Positions 9,395-19,665 of a DNA stretch of 64,000 bases are shown here, in pieces. The DNA comes from Blastopirellula sp. GTDB taxonomy: Bacteria > Planctomycetota > Planctomycetia > Pirellulales > Pirellulaceae. The notes below the pieces were generated by a model, which ran no database searches, was not told the origin of the DNA, and was given only the letters and a program-made list of their open reading frames with translations. Each line of letters opens with the position of its first letter. Positions within the stretch are counted from its first letter, which is position 1. The stretch lies in contig NVWB01000007.1 in NCBI GenBank assembly GCA_002733575.1, positions 4,893-68,892 on the forward strand, given 5' to 3'. A program made the translations under genes and the position numbers.

Positions 9395-11908
9395 ATGAGA
9401 GCAATTCTTATTCGTTCCATCCTGTCCCTGTTGATAGTGTTTAGTGTTTGCCAATGTTCTCTCATGGCAGAAGACAAGACAACATTTAAATCAACGGTGT
9501 CCCCTTTTCTGACCAAGTATTGTCTTGATTGCCATAACGCAAAAAAGCAAAAGGGAGATCGTCGGTTTGATGAAATCACCGGCGTGATTAGTGACGATAA
9601 TTCACTAATCGATATGCAAGACATTTTAGATCTGCTTAATCTTCACGAAATGCCGCCGAAGGAATCGAAGCAGCCTTCCAAGGATGAGCGACAAATAGTG
9701 GTTCAATGGCTGACTCAGCAAATTACTCAATATCACGATAGCCGCAAAGATTTCACAGGCGAATCGGTATTACGAAGATTGAATTCACGCGAATATCGAA
9801 ATACGGTTCGTGATTTATTGCACTTGAATGTAACGATCTTTGATCCAACACAAGAATTTCCGCGTGATCAACTAACCGATCATTTGGATAACAACGGCCA
9901 AGTATTAGTCACCTCAGGTCACTTGCTTGCTAAATATCTCGTTGTGGCCGAACGTGTGGTTGATAAGGCCCTGTATCCATTAGAAAAACCGGTCGGACAA
10001 CAGTGGGCCTTTCGAGATAACTTTAAGCAACAACCAGAAATTGATGGTGCCCGTAAGAAGGCACATGGCTTGAAGTATATGAATTTATACGATGTGATCG
10101 GTGCCGATAAACATGAAGGTGCCTACGGTCCGATTCGTGCATTTACCGAAGGTGTGCCGCTGGACGGATACTATGACTTCCGTATTAAGGCCGAAGCGGT
10201 CAACCGAATCAATCCTTACGATGCCGATTACCTTGGAACTGATCCAAGCGAACCATTCAGACTGGGCATTGTGCCAGGCAATTATCAGGTAGGGGCCCTG
10301 CATCATACGCAACCGATTGAACCGCTGCTGGCTGAAATTGAATTAGCCGACGAAGCAAAGTGGTACAAGGTACGTGTCTGGTTAGATGCTGGGTACACGC
10401 CACGCTTTACGTTTGTGAATGGACTGTACGATTCTCGATCACTGTGGAGTCGTATCATAAAAAAATATCCTGATCAGTTTCCTAAATTGAAGAATGGCGG
10501 AATTGGTGAGGCACGTAACACCGCGATTAAACACAGCAAACTACCACAGATTCATATCCATGAAATTGAAATCGAAGGTCCGATAGTCGAAAGATGGCCG
10601 ACGGCAAGTCAACAAACACTCTTGGGCGAAGATGCGGCTTCTATTTTGACTTCCGGCAAGATGACGGAATCGCAAATGCGAAATGCTCTCTCTGCTTTTG
10701 CATCAGAAGCTTATCGCAGACCAGTGCAGCCAGAAGAAGTGGATCGTGTTTTGTCGGTCATCAAAAAACGTCAAAAAACGGGGCGTTCTGATATTGAAGC
10801 CTATAGTGACGGGATCAAAATGGTGCTTTGCTCTCCTAATTTCCTTTATCTTGAAGAACCCAATTTAGCGAAGACGTCAGATTATGCACTAGCAACACGT
10901 CTCTCCTATTTCCTTTGGTCGTCGCAGCCTGATCGAAAACTGCTAAACTTGGCAGCCGCTAATCAGTTGCATGATCCACTAGTTTTACAGCAGCAACTAA
11001 AGCGAATGCTCGATGACCCTAAGTCAGATGCGTTTATCGACGGTTTCTTAGGCAGTTGGCTCACCTTGCGAGATCTAGGTTCAACGCCACCAGATCGTGG
11101 GCAGTTTCGCTCGTTTTACCAGTACGATCTTGGCACAGCGATGCGTGAAGAGACCCGGCTGTTTACTCGCCACTTGTTGCAAGAGAATTTGAGTATTGCC
11201 AACTTCCTTGATTCTGATTTCACGTTCGTCAACAAACCACTGGCCAAGCATTATGGAATCCCTGCACCCAAGGGAACTGGATTTCAAAAGGTGGAATTAA
11301 CCGACAAGCGTCGCGGTGGATTATTGGGTCAAGCCAGTGTGTTAACCGTAACCGCCAATGGAATCGACACTTCCCCGGTAGTACGCGGAGTCTGGTTGCT
11401 AGAAAACATACTAGGCACACCTCCTTCTCCACCGCCGCCAGATGTAGAACCACTAGACCCTGATGTTCGAGGCGCTAAATCGATTCGAGATCAACTCAAT
11501 AAACACCGTGAGAATTCAAGTTGCTACGAATGCCATCGCAAGATTGACCCCTTGGGTTTTGCCTTGGAAAACTTTGATCCGGTAGGCAAGTGGCGTGAAA
11601 CTTATAACAAACGCGTGAAGATCGATGCCTCTGGTGAACTGCCCAGTGGCAAAAAGTTTACTGACATTGTGGATCTCAAAGCGATCTTAGTTCAACAGGA
11701 AGATCTATTTGCTCGATCCCTGACTTCTAAACTGTTATCGTACGCAACAGGGCGTCACTTGGTGCCAGCAGATCGACCGCACATTGATCGAATCGTGGCA
11801 GAATTAAAAGAACAAAACGGCGGGTTTCGTGATCTCATTCAACTCATCGTTTTGAGCGAACCTTTCTTGCAAAGTCACACAGAAAGCCCGCTTTCTCAGA
11901 TCAAATAA
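9395..11908 (+). CDS. DUF1592/DUF1588-type planctomycete cytochrome c protein
   Basis: An 837-residue secreted protein with signal peptide residues 1-26. It has the order typical of this family: an N-terminal PSCyt-like haem domain with CLDCH (C43, C46, H47), DUF1587 (VLRRLNSREYRNTVRDLL near residues 125-145), a beta-rich insert of about 230 residues, DUF1595 (AYRRPVQPEEVDRV near 440), DUF1592 (LATRLSYFLWSSQPD near 500), DUF1588 (RRGGLLGQASVLTVTANG, then a second haem motif CYECH at C710, C713, H714), and DUF1585 at the end (LLSYATGRHL). It is probably a periplasmic electron-transfer enzyme partnered with the DUF1552 protein upstream. Substrate unknown. Confidence 0.9.
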   Translation: MRAILIRSILSLLIVFSVCQCSLMAEDKTTFKSTVSPFLTKYCLDCHNAKKQKGDRRFDEITGVISDDNSLIDMQDILDLLNLHEMPPKESKQPSKDERQIVVQWLTQQITQYHDSRKDFTGESVLRRLNSREYRNTVRDLLHLNVTIFDPTQEFPRDQLTDHLDNNGQVLVTSGHLLAKYLVVAERVVDKALYPLEKPVGQQWAFRDNFKQQPEIDGARKKAHGLKYMNLYDVIGADKHEGAYGPIRAFTEGVPLDGYYDFRIKAEAVNRINPYDADYLGTDPSEPFRLGIVPGNYQVGALHHTQPIEPLLAEIELADEAKWYKVRVWLDAGYTPRFTFVNGLYDSRSLWSRIIKKYPDQFPKLKNGGIGEARNTAIKHSKLPQIHIHEIEIEGPIVERWPTASQQTLLGEDAASILTSGKMTESQMRNALSAFASEAYRRPVQPEEVDRVLSVIKKRQKTGRSDIEAYSDGIKMVLCSPNFLYLEEPNLAKTSDYALATRLSYFLWSSQPDRKLLNLAAANQLHDPLVLQQQLKRMLDDPKSDAFIDGFLGSWLTLRDLGSTPPDRGQFRSFYQYDLGTAMREETRLFTRHLLQENLSIANFLDSDFTFVNKPLAKHYGIPAPKGTGFQKVELTDKRRGGLLGQASVLTVTANGIDTSPVVRGVWLLENILGTPPSPPPPDVEPLDPDVRGAKSIRDQLNKHRENSSCYECHRKIDPLGFALENFDPVGKWRETYNKRVKIDASGELPSGKKFTDIVDLKAILVQQEDLFARSLTSKLLSYATGRHLVPADRPHIDRIVAELKEQNGGFRDLIQLIVLSEPFLQSHTESPLSQIK

Positions 11909-12063
11909 TAAAACTCGAAGTTCAACAGATCTTCACCTGCTAGCAGCCTCACTCGTCTCTGAGACAGTCTTCGCACTCTTTTTGCCATCACAATCCCCTC
12001 AATCAGCAGAACCCTTAAAGTCTTCCTATTTTAAAAGGCGATAAGAAGAGTGGAGAAACCAAG

Positions 12064-12092
12064 TTAGACCCAATCTATATCTATTTTATGCT
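12064..12092 (+). promoter_or_regulatory. Possible weak promoter before the efflux operon
   Basis: TTAGAC (12064-12069) and TATGCT (12087-12092) are 17 bases apart, 42 bp before the first start codon of the operon. Both boxes are imperfect, so this is only a candidate. Confidence 0.3.
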
Positions 12093-12134
12093 CGAAGAAG
12101 TGCCTCGAATCGAGCTACCCCTGGAGTTTTGGAT

Positions 12135-14882
12135 ATGCGTACAACCTTTGATCACCACATAGCTTGGGTGATGACAGTCATGATAGCCTTTGCTGCTATC
12201 ACTGCTGGCGGTTGTTCAAGAGCCAAATATCGACTTCAAGCGGATCATGAAGCGTATTATCTGATAGCAGAGAAAACCAACGATCCTCGCTGGACTGAGA
12301 GTGACTATAGCATTGAAATCGATTCCCGCAGTCGATTTTATGATGGCTACGATCCAGACAAACCTCCGATGCCAGAAGATGATCCGACTTCGCACCATTA
12401 TATGCACAATGTGAATGGGATGAAGGGTTGGAAATACTGGCATGAGAATGGTGAACGACTCGACTTAGAGAATACCGCATGGCGTGATGCGCTCTCAGAA
12501 TACGTTGAAATTGATGAAAACGGAGCGGTTAAGCTCGATATCGATTCCGCAATGCAACTGGCCTATGTCCATTCACCATCTCACCAAAATCAGTTAGAGA
12601 CCCTGTATCTATCAGCGTTAGATGTCTCAGCCGAACGGTTTCGTTTAGACACGCAGTTCTTTGGTGGTTACGATACAAAATATGTACACAACGGATCGAC
12701 AAATCCTCCGCAGCTAAGTTATAGCACCACCTTAAAACGGTTTGTGATTACTCCAGCGATTGACGGAGTTGAGAGCAATCGGCTAACCATTGGTAAGCCG
12801 TTCGGACCCGATCCTGCTTTGCAAGCCAGTCGAAAGTTTGCCACCGCCGGTCAATTATTGGCCGGGTTCGCAAACTCGTTTGTGTTTGAGTTCACAGGCG
12901 GAGATGCCAACCTGACCACATCGCTGGCAAACTTCTCGTTCATTCAACCGCTGCTGCGTGGTGCAGGCAGAGACATTGCCCTGGAAGATCTTACGTTTGA
13001 GGAACGAAAACTGCTTGCAAACTTGAGGGCCTATACTCAATACCGTCAAGGTTTTTATACACAAGTTGCGATTGGCGAATTAGGTGTAACCGGTCCGCAA
13101 CGGTCTAGCAGCAGCACGCGTCTTCAGTCGTTCTCAGGTCAAGGCGGCGTGAATGGATATCTAGGTTTACTGCAACAATTCCAACAAATCCGTAACAGTG
13201 AAGACAATCTTAGCCTTCAACTTCGAACTTTGAACCGATTGGAAGCTCTTTATGACAACGATCTAATGACATTGGTCCAAGTTGATCAATTTCGGCAAAG
13301 CGTTGAAGTACAGCGGGCCGAGTTGCTTGACCGTACAAACGCCCTGGAGTTGGCACTCGACAACTACGAAACGGGGACTCTTGGTTTGCCTTCAAGTTTG
13401 CCGATTGAAGTGGATCAAAGTTTAATCCGTCAGTTTCAATTGATTCCACGTGAATCATCGCCCTTATTGGAATCACTTCTCGATTTACAACGTCAACTTA
13501 GCCTCTTGCCTGCCGAGCCAATGCTGGACGAAATGAATCCGGTGATGACCAATTGCCTAGGGTACATTGAGCCAGCCACTCTGCTGTTTGACAATGCTAG
13601 AGAAGAGCTTGCAAAGATGGAGGCATTTGTGCCGACCCGCGAAGCAACAATGACCGAAGAGGAAAAAGAACTGTTTCGGCTTGATCGGGAACGACTCCAT
13701 AAAAGACTGGAAGACCTTATCACAAGCGAGCAACTTGGTTTCAATGTAAGTATTGCAAAAATAGAAACACTTCGTGATAATCTTTCTGACAAAACGACAC
13801 GTGAAACATTGCGTGGAGTAACAGCATGGGTTGGTGAATTTATGCAAGTTGTAGAGCGATTAACACTGGTTCCTGCCCAAGCTCGACTTGAAATGATTAC
13901 GGTAAAATCAGTCGACTTGGGAGCAGAGGACGCTCTTCAAATCGCTTTGACAAACCGTCTTGATTTTATGAATGGACGAGCTGCCTTGGTAGATCGTTGG
14001 CGTATGGTCCAGATCAAAGCAGACGCATTGCAATCGATCTTAAACGTGACCGCAAGCGGAGACATTCGCACAGCACGAAACAATCCGGTCAGCTTCCGGG
14101 CACCGACAGGCAGCTTGCGAATGGGCCTTGAATTTGATGCCCCGTTTACTCGGCTGTTAGAGCGAAATGCGTATCGCGAGTCACTGATTACTTATCAGAA
14201 AAGTCGTCGCGATTTTATTCAGTCACGCGATTCACTTGAGAAGGGGCTTCGAGCGCTGATTCGCAACCTCGAACAACGCCGTCAACAACTTGAAATTCAA
14301 CGTCGTGCCGTGACTATCGCAATGCGACGTGTCGATCAAACCCAATTGTCTTTGAGTCCACCTCGGGCACCAGTGCAACCAGGGGTGCGTTCTCCCATCA
14401 ATCAAACGACGGCAATTAACTTGCTCTCTGCTCAGAGCTCTTTGCAATCTACGCAAAATAGTTTTCTGGGTGCCTGGCTTAACTACTACGCCACTCGACT
14501 ACGCCTGTATCGCGAACTGGGTATTATGGAACTCGACCCTGAAGGTCGATGGATTGAGCGTTCAATCAACTATGTAGAAGATGGCGAAACGATTGAAGGA
14601 GAGGGGCAAGAAGTGTTGCCGCTGCCTCCGATGGTTCCAACCAATTGGATCGAAAATGTTGATCTCAGTGATGCGGGCGATCTGCTAAACCCCGTTGATC
14701 TTCCCAGTGAAGAACTGAGCGTCCTTGATCTACCTCAACAGGGCAATATCGCTGAAAAGAGCTCTAGTGTCTCAAAAAAATCATTAGAACCTGCGGAACC
14801 TATGAGTCGCACTAGCAAGGATGTCGAGCTAGATAATGCTGCTCCCTTACCCTCCCAACGGCGAAAACGCCCTGAGGGATAA
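12135..14882 (+). CDS. TolC-type outer-membrane efflux lipoprotein
   Basis: 915 residues from ATG at 12135, which has GGAG eight bases upstream; an in-frame TTG six bases earlier is too close to that site. A lipobox TAGGC places the lipidated cysteine at C27. The protein is much longer than usual outer-membrane factors (about 450-500 residues). TolC-like helical segments are seen around residues 130-430 (SAMQLAYVHSPSHQNQLE, FIQPLLRGAGRDIALEDL, ALELALDNYETG) and again around 590-800, separated by a long charged helical insert. The C-terminal 80 residues are acidic and low complexity. It heads an operon with three HlyD adaptors and a MacB-like permease, so it is probably the outer-membrane channel of that exporter. 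Confidence 0.85.
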   Translation: MRTTFDHHIAWVMTVMIAFAAITAGGCSRAKYRLQADHEAYYLIAEKTNDPRWTESDYSIEIDSRSRFYDGYDPDKPPMPEDDPTSHHYMHNVNGMKGWKYWHENGERLDLENTAWRDALSEYVEIDENGAVKLDIDSAMQLAYVHSPSHQNQLETLYLSALDVSAERFRLDTQFFGGYDTKYVHNGSTNPPQLSYSTTLKRFVITPAIDGVESNRLTIGKPFGPDPALQASRKFATAGQLLAGFANSFVFEFTGGDANLTTSLANFSFIQPLLRGAGRDIALEDLTFEERKLLANLRAYTQYRQGFYTQVAIGELGVTGPQRSSSSTRLQSFSGQGGVNGYLGLLQQFQQIRNSEDNLSLQLRTLNRLEALYDNDLMTLVQVDQFRQSVEVQRAELLDRTNALELALDNYETGTLGLPSSLPIEVDQSLIRQFQLIPRESSPLLESLLDLQRQLSLLPAEPMLDEMNPVMTNCLGYIEPATLLFDNAREELAKMEAFVPTREATMTEEEKELFRLDRERLHKRLEDLITSEQLGFNVSIAKIETLRDNLSDKTTRETLRGVTAWVGEFMQVVERLTLVPAQARLEMITVKSVDLGAEDALQIALTNRLDFMNGRAALVDRWRMVQIKADALQSILNVTASGDIRTARNNPVSFRAPTGSLRMGLEFDAPFTRLLERNAYRESLITYQKSRRDFIQSRDSLEKGLRALIRNLEQRRQQLEIQRRAVTIAMRRVDQTQLSLSPPRAPVQPGVRSPINQTTAINLLSAQSSLQSTQNSFLGAWLNYYATRLRLYRELGIMELDPEGRWIERSINYVEDGETIEGEGQEVLPLPPMVPTNWIENVDLSDAGDLLNPVDLPSEELSVLDLPQQGNIAEKSSSVSKKSLEPAEPMSRTSKDVELDNAAPLPSQRRKRPEG

Positions 14883-15181
14883 GTGCTGCTAAGAAATTCT
14901 TACAAAATTTGCCTACTTCTCAGATCAAACTCACCTCCTCTAAGAGTTCATTTTATAGAAAATACGTGGAATAATGTCCATGATCCGTTGAATTCTATGG
15001 TTTTATTAGATGTTACTCCGATTCGCATGATTTAAGAGCCAATCGACAGATTATTATAGAGTACTCCCTCACATCATAAATTAATTCCCACGCATATAAG
15101 CCGTGTTACTACTCTCTAGGCTATCAGTTACATTTCTCACTTAAAATTAAATTTAACTGGCCACAACCAAAGACTATCGAC
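14883..15181. other. Spacer inside the efflux gene group
   Basis: About 300 AT-rich bases separate the outer-membrane factor gene from the first adaptor gene. No hairpin with a T-tract and no strong promoter were recognised, so whether the adaptors have their own promoter is unclear. Confidence 0.4.
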
Positions 15182-16645
15182 GTGCAAACTGAAATGCAAA
15201 ATCGTTCCAATTTAAAAGGACGCACTTGGAAACGCGTTCTGCTAACGCTTAGCGTGATTCTGATGCTGGCGGCACTTGCTGCCGGTGCTGCGTATATACC
15301 GAGCCTGCTGCCATCTGATGAGACTGGGCCGAATCTGACTTATACGATCACACGCGGTGATTTGCTTGTAACCATCACCGAACAAGGGACGTTGGAGAGT
15401 TCTAATAATACAGAGATCAAGTGCAAGGTCCGAGGCTACAGTACAGTGACCTACGTGGTTGCAGCAGGCACAGTGGTAGAACCGGGCGATGAACTTGTGC
15501 GACTTGATACGAAAGTCATTGAAGAGCAACACAGTCTGACGAAGACGAATGTCTTTATCGCCTCGGCCACTCTCGCTGGAACTGAAGCAAATCTCGCCAA
15601 GGCTGAAATTACCATTGAAGCATACAAAGAAGCCGGATTTGATTCACAGTTGCAGCTACTCGATAAAGATCTTAAGGCAAAGGAACGTAATTTACGCACT
15701 GCACAGTTGATGCTTGAACGCTCAGAATCGCTGTTCAGGCAAGGTTATATCACAGAACTAGAAGTAGACGGCAGTGCGTTTACGGTGACACAAGCCGAGT
15801 TGGAATTAAAGGTAAAAGAAACCGAAATCAAGGTTCTTAACGACTTCACAAAAGCGATGCGACTCGCAACCATGGAAGGTAATGTAACCGCCAGTAAGTC
15901 AAAACTGGCTGCCGATCAGGCCGGGCTTGATATGGAAAAAAAACGTCGAGACCGGGCCAAGGAAGAACTAGAGGCCTGTGTGATAATAGCAGAGAAGGGT
16001 GGGCTAGTGATTTATCCTTCCGCAGCGGCTTGGAAAAAGACGCCTGATATTACCGAGGGAGCCACAGTACGCAAGGATCAAGTTTTACTACTGATGCCTG
16101 ACCTGACAAAAATGCAAGTCAAGGTCGGTATTCATGAATCAATCATTGATCGTATTCATCCAGGATTGAAAGCGATTGTAACCTTACCTGATCGCACACT
16201 AGAGGCCGAAGTTTCTACAGTCGCTTCCGTGACAAGGCCCGCAGGTTGGTGGACAGGCAACGTAGTGAAGTACGATACCATTATCAATATCCCTACCGAT
16301 GTGGGTCTAAAACCTGGCATGAGTGCCGAAGTAGAAGTCATTATGGCTGAACATAAGGATGTGCTCACAATCCCAGTTGCGGCGATTGTCGAAACTGAAC
16401 AAGGCGACTTCTGTTGGATCAAAACATCGGAAGGAACCGAACGTCGCCTACTACAACTTGGAGACAGCAACGATGTATTCATCGTGGTTGAAGCAGGGTT
16501 AAAAGAAGGGGCAGAGGTCATACTTAATCCGGCCGCGTTCATTGAGGAAGCAGAAACCGATGCACTGACAACTCTCGAAGAAACCATGCCTGTGGAATCA
16601 GTGCAAGACAACGGCTCGAATTCGAGTGTTCAATCGGAAGAATAA
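15182..16645 (+). CDS. HlyD/MacA-type periplasmic adaptor 1
   Basis: 487 residues if GTG at 15182 is the start; an ATG at 15194 is equally possible, and neither has a clear ribosome site. One N-terminal membrane anchor (about residues 18-40) is followed by a barrel-sandwich half (TITEQGTLESSNNTEIKCKV near residue 65), a long alpha-helical hairpin (about 110-270), the returning lipoyl half (CVIIAEKGGLVIYP), a beta-barrel segment (LMPDLTKMQVKVGIHESI) and a membrane-proximal domain. This is the order of MacA/HlyD membrane-fusion proteins. Two homologues follow directly, and the downstream gene starts 2 bp after its stop. Confidence 0.9.
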   Translation: MQTEMQNRSNLKGRTWKRVLLTLSVILMLAALAAGAAYIPSLLPSDETGPNLTYTITRGDLLVTITEQGTLESSNNTEIKCKVRGYSTVTYVVAAGTVVEPGDELVRLDTKVIEEQHSLTKTNVFIASATLAGTEANLAKAEITIEAYKEAGFDSQLQLLDKDLKAKERNLRTAQLMLERSESLFRQGYITELEVDGSAFTVTQAELELKVKETEIKVLNDFTKAMRLATMEGNVTASKSKLAADQAGLDMEKKRRDRAKEELEACVIIAEKGGLVIYPSAAAWKKTPDITEGATVRKDQVLLLMPDLTKMQVKVGIHESIIDRIHPGLKAIVTLPDRTLEAEVSTVASVTRPAGWWTGNVVKYDTIINIPTDVGLKPGMSAEVEVIMAEHKDVLTIPVAAIVETEQGDFCWIKTSEGTERRLLQLGDSNDVFIVVEAGLKEGAEVILNPAAFIEEAETDALTTLEETMPVESVQDNGSNSSVQSEE

Positions 16646-16647
16646 TC

Positions 16648-18114
16648 ATGTCGAGTGACACGCATTCAGAAACACAACCGCTGCCCGTGCCGCAGTACTC
16701 AAATCCTGATCTGCCAGATTCCCAACCTCGTACATGGTGGAAGTCTTTGGTAACACTCGGCGTTGTTGTTGCAGTGATAGGTTCTGCGGCAGCAATAATT
16801 TCTAGGGCAAATTCTCCGCGTGCGTTTGATCCGGCTCAAACACATACAATCACACGAGGCGACTTGCTTGTCACCGTCACCGAACAAGGAACGCTAGAGA
16901 GTTCAAATAACACGGAAATCAAGTGCAAGGTCCGAGGCAATAATACCCTTATCTGGGTAATCGAGAGCGGCACCGAAGTGAAGGCAGGGGACGAATTATT
17001 CAGGTTAGAGACGCTGTTGATAGACGATCAGATCAGCGAACGAACGAAGTATGCACATTTGGCCCATTCCGCAGTCGCTCGATCTCAGGCAAATGTTACC
17101 AGAGCAAAACTTGCAATTTCCGAGTATTTGGAAGGCCAATTTGTTTCATCTTTGGCAACATTGCAGAAGGATTTAGCTATCGCCGAATCAAAATTGCTCA
17201 GCTCAAAGTACATTCTCGGCTATACAAAAATGATGTCTAAAAGTGGCTACAAGAGTGAACTAGAGGTGGAGGAGAAAGAATTTGCTGTTGCGCAAGCTGA
17301 TTTAAACCTGAAAATTGCAGAAACAAAAATCGATGTCCTCAAAAAATTCACCAAAGAAGAAGAGTTGGCAACACTAAGGGGAGACTTCGCAGTAAGTAAA
17401 GCAGAACACGAAGCGAACAAGGAAAAAGAGTATGCGGATAAGGAACGATTGAATCGTGCAAAAGAAGAACTCGAATTTTGCACAGTCAAGGCGGATCGAG
17501 CCGGCATTGTGATCTACCCCACAGGCGAGCAATGGGAAAACGCACCAGAAATCGAAGAAGGGGCAACGGTACATAAAGATCAAGTCCTGCTGCTGATGCC
17601 TGACTTGACGCAAATGCAAGTGAAAGTAGGCATGCACGAATCAATCGTTGATCGTATCCAGCCAGGGATTACCGCGATTGTGACCCTACCGAATCAAACT
17701 CTCGAAGGCAGTATTTCCTCGGTTGCCGAGGTGGCACAACCGGCAGGTTGGTGGACCGGAAATATCGTAAAATACGATACGATGATTGAACTACCCTCCA
17801 TGGTCGAAGGGTTAAAACCAGGTATGAGCGTTGAAGTCGAGGTGATTATGGCCCGGTACGAAAACGTAATAAAGATCCCCACAGCCGCAGTCATCGAAAC
17901 CAATCAAGGGTATGCCTGTTGGGTCGAGACGAAACAGGGAACGCAGCGTCGAACTCTCCAACTAGGAGACAGCAGCGACATGTTTATTGTTGTCGAGTCA
18001 GGCGTGATCGAGGGGGATCAAGTGATCCTAGACCCACTTGCCTACATTGAAGAAGCACAAATCGAAGCGGCAGAAATACTTGAAAATACAAAACTAAAAA
18101 TGAGCGACTTTTAG
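16648..18114 (+). CDS. HlyD/MacA-type periplasmic adaptor 2
   Basis: A 488-residue paralogue of the preceding adaptor, beginning 2 bp after it. It keeps the same plan: membrane anchor about residues 30-52, lipoyl half containing VTEQGTLESSNNTEIKCKV almost identical to adaptor 1, helical hairpin about 120-280, returning lipoyl half (CTVKADRAGIVIYP), barrel (LMPDLTQMQVKVGMHESI) and membrane-proximal domain. The close match implies tandem duplication. It probably forms a mixed adaptor ring or serves a second transporter. Co-transcribed with its neighbours. Confidence 0.9.
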   Translation: MSSDTHSETQPLPVPQYSNPDLPDSQPRTWWKSLVTLGVVVAVIGSAAAIISRANSPRAFDPAQTHTITRGDLLVTVTEQGTLESSNNTEIKCKVRGNNTLIWVIESGTEVKAGDELFRLETLLIDDQISERTKYAHLAHSAVARSQANVTRAKLAISEYLEGQFVSSLATLQKDLAIAESKLLSSKYILGYTKMMSKSGYKSELEVEEKEFAVAQADLNLKIAETKIDVLKKFTKEEELATLRGDFAVSKAEHEANKEKEYADKERLNRAKEELEFCTVKADRAGIVIYPTGEQWENAPEIEEGATVHKDQVLLLMPDLTQMQVKVGMHESIVDRIQPGITAIVTLPNQTLEGSISSVAEVAQPAGWWTGNIVKYDTMIELPSMVEGLKPGMSVEVEVIMARYENVIKIPTAAVIETNQGYACWVETKQGTQRRTLQLGDSSDMFIVVESGVIEGDQVILDPLAYIEEAQIEAAEILENTKLKMSDF

Positions 18115-18152
18115 TTTCATTACCCTGAAATCAATGTTCATCGAGAACAATT

Positions 18153-19625
18153 ATGGCGACCGATACCAATTCAGAAAGATCGAACATCACGCCACCGATG
18201 CGTGTTCAATTTAGAGGAACTCAGGATTCTCGATTCGTTCTCTGGTGCAAACGTATTGTTTTTGTGACTCTCTTGATCGCCGTTCTAGCGTCTGTGGTAG
18301 TGGTAGTCGCGGGAGCCTTGTCGTCTCAGGAAACAGGTCCAAGACTGACGTACATAGTCACTCGTGGCGATCTCCGGGTCACGGTGACCGAACAGGGAAC
18401 TCTGGAAAGCTCCGAAAACATCGAAATAAAAAATAAAGTCCGTGGCCGCAATGCCGTACTCTGGGTTGTTGAGAGCGGAGCCATCGTTAACCCAGGCGAT
18501 GAACTGATCCGTATAAACTCTAATTTTATCGAAGAACAAATCGATGAACGCACTAAGTATGCACATTGGTCTCGCTCGGGAGCGGAATCCTCCAAGGCAC
18601 GATTGAAGAGTCAGGAACTTCAAGTTTTGGAATATGAGCAAGGAACGTATGTTGCTGAATTGATGTCGCTTGAAAAAGAGTTAGTGGTCTCCAAAGCAAA
18701 ACTTAGTAGTGCAAAAGATATTTTGAGTTATTCTGAACTGATGTTAAAGAGTGGCTACCTAAGTCAATTAGAAGTTGAGGAAAAAGACTTTGCGGTCTCC
18801 CAGGCAGAGTTACAAGTGGGCCTTAATCGCACGAAACTCAATCTACTACAGGAATATACAATACGTGAGCAGCTTGCAACGCTCAAAGGAAACTTGGCAT
18901 CAACTAAAGCAACACACGAAGCCAATGTTGAGCGAGCCATGGCAGATGCCTCTCGCCGTGATCGAGCATTGGAAGAAATTCAGTATTGTGTTATTTTAGC
19001 CGAACGCAGTGGCTTGGTCATTCACCCTGATGCCGCTGAGTGGACTACTGGCCCGATTGAAGAAGGAACGATGGTTTACAAAGATCAAGTGCTGCTGTTG
19101 ATGCCCAATCTTTCAAAAATGCAAGTGAAACTAACGATTCATGAATCCGTTGTAGACCGTATCAAAGAAGGTCTGACTGCTAGAGTCACAATTCCGAATA
19201 AGACACTTTCAGGAACTGTTTCCTCAGTCGCTACAGTTACCCTGCCTGCAAGCTGGTGGAATGGAAACGCGGTAAAATACGACACGATGATAGCCCTCCC
19301 ACCGCTCAAGGGACTCATTCCCGGAATGAGTGCCGAGGTGGAGATTCTGATTGCTGATTATCAAGATGTTCTGACAATTCCTGTCGCGGCAGTGATAGAA
19401 GCGGACGAGGGAAACTTCTGTTTTGTGAATACCATCTTAGGAGTCAAACGACGCTCTCTTACGCTAGGAGACAGCAACGATATTTTTACGATTGTCGAAC
19501 AAGGACTAGAAGAAGGGGACGAAGTCGTGTTGAATCCCTACAGGTATTACCAGCCACAGACCACCACATCGACGAAGCCCGATGAAGCAGCAAACATGCC
19601 TACACCAAGCTCTAACAGCAAATGA
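18153..19625 (+). CDS. HlyD/MacA-type periplasmic adaptor 3
   Basis: 490 residues, the third tandem paralogue and the most diverged. The anchor lies at about residues 32-56. The lipoyl motif is VTEQGTLESSENIEIKNKV, with the cysteine of the other two adaptors replaced by asparagine. The helical hairpin and returning half (CVILAERSGLVIHP) are intact, as is the barrel segment LMPNLSKMQVKLTIHESV. The C-terminal 25 residues are Pro/Thr/Ser-rich. A MacB-like permease follows 40 bp downstream. Inference: the three adaptors act together in one tripartite exporter; heteromeric adaptor rings are known in some systems. Confidence 0.9.
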   Translation: MATDTNSERSNITPPMRVQFRGTQDSRFVLWCKRIVFVTLLIAVLASVVVVVAGALSSQETGPRLTYIVTRGDLRVTVTEQGTLESSENIEIKNKVRGRNAVLWVVESGAIVNPGDELIRINSNFIEEQIDERTKYAHWSRSGAESSKARLKSQELQVLEYEQGTYVAELMSLEKELVVSKAKLSSAKDILSYSELMLKSGYLSQLEVEEKDFAVSQAELQVGLNRTKLNLLQEYTIREQLATLKGNLASTKATHEANVERAMADASRRDRALEEIQYCVILAERSGLVIHPDAAEWTTGPIEEGTMVYKDQVLLLMPNLSKMQVKLTIHESVVDRIKEGLTARVTIPNKTLSGTVSSVATVTLPASWWNGNAVKYDTMIALPPLKGLIPGMSAEVEILIADYQDVLTIPVAAVIEADEGNFCFVNTILGVKRRSLTLGDSNDIFTIVEQGLEEGDEVVLNPYRYYQPQTTTSTKPDEAANMPTPSSNSK

Positions 19626-19665
19626 ATAAGCTGATTTTTTTAAATAAGACTATTGAATTGACACC

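Noticed and set aside
16156-16611. Ser-rich open frame of 151 residues antisense to adaptor 1
   Set aside because: Low complexity Ser/Thr text typical of a shadow of a Glu/Val-rich gene; no start signal.
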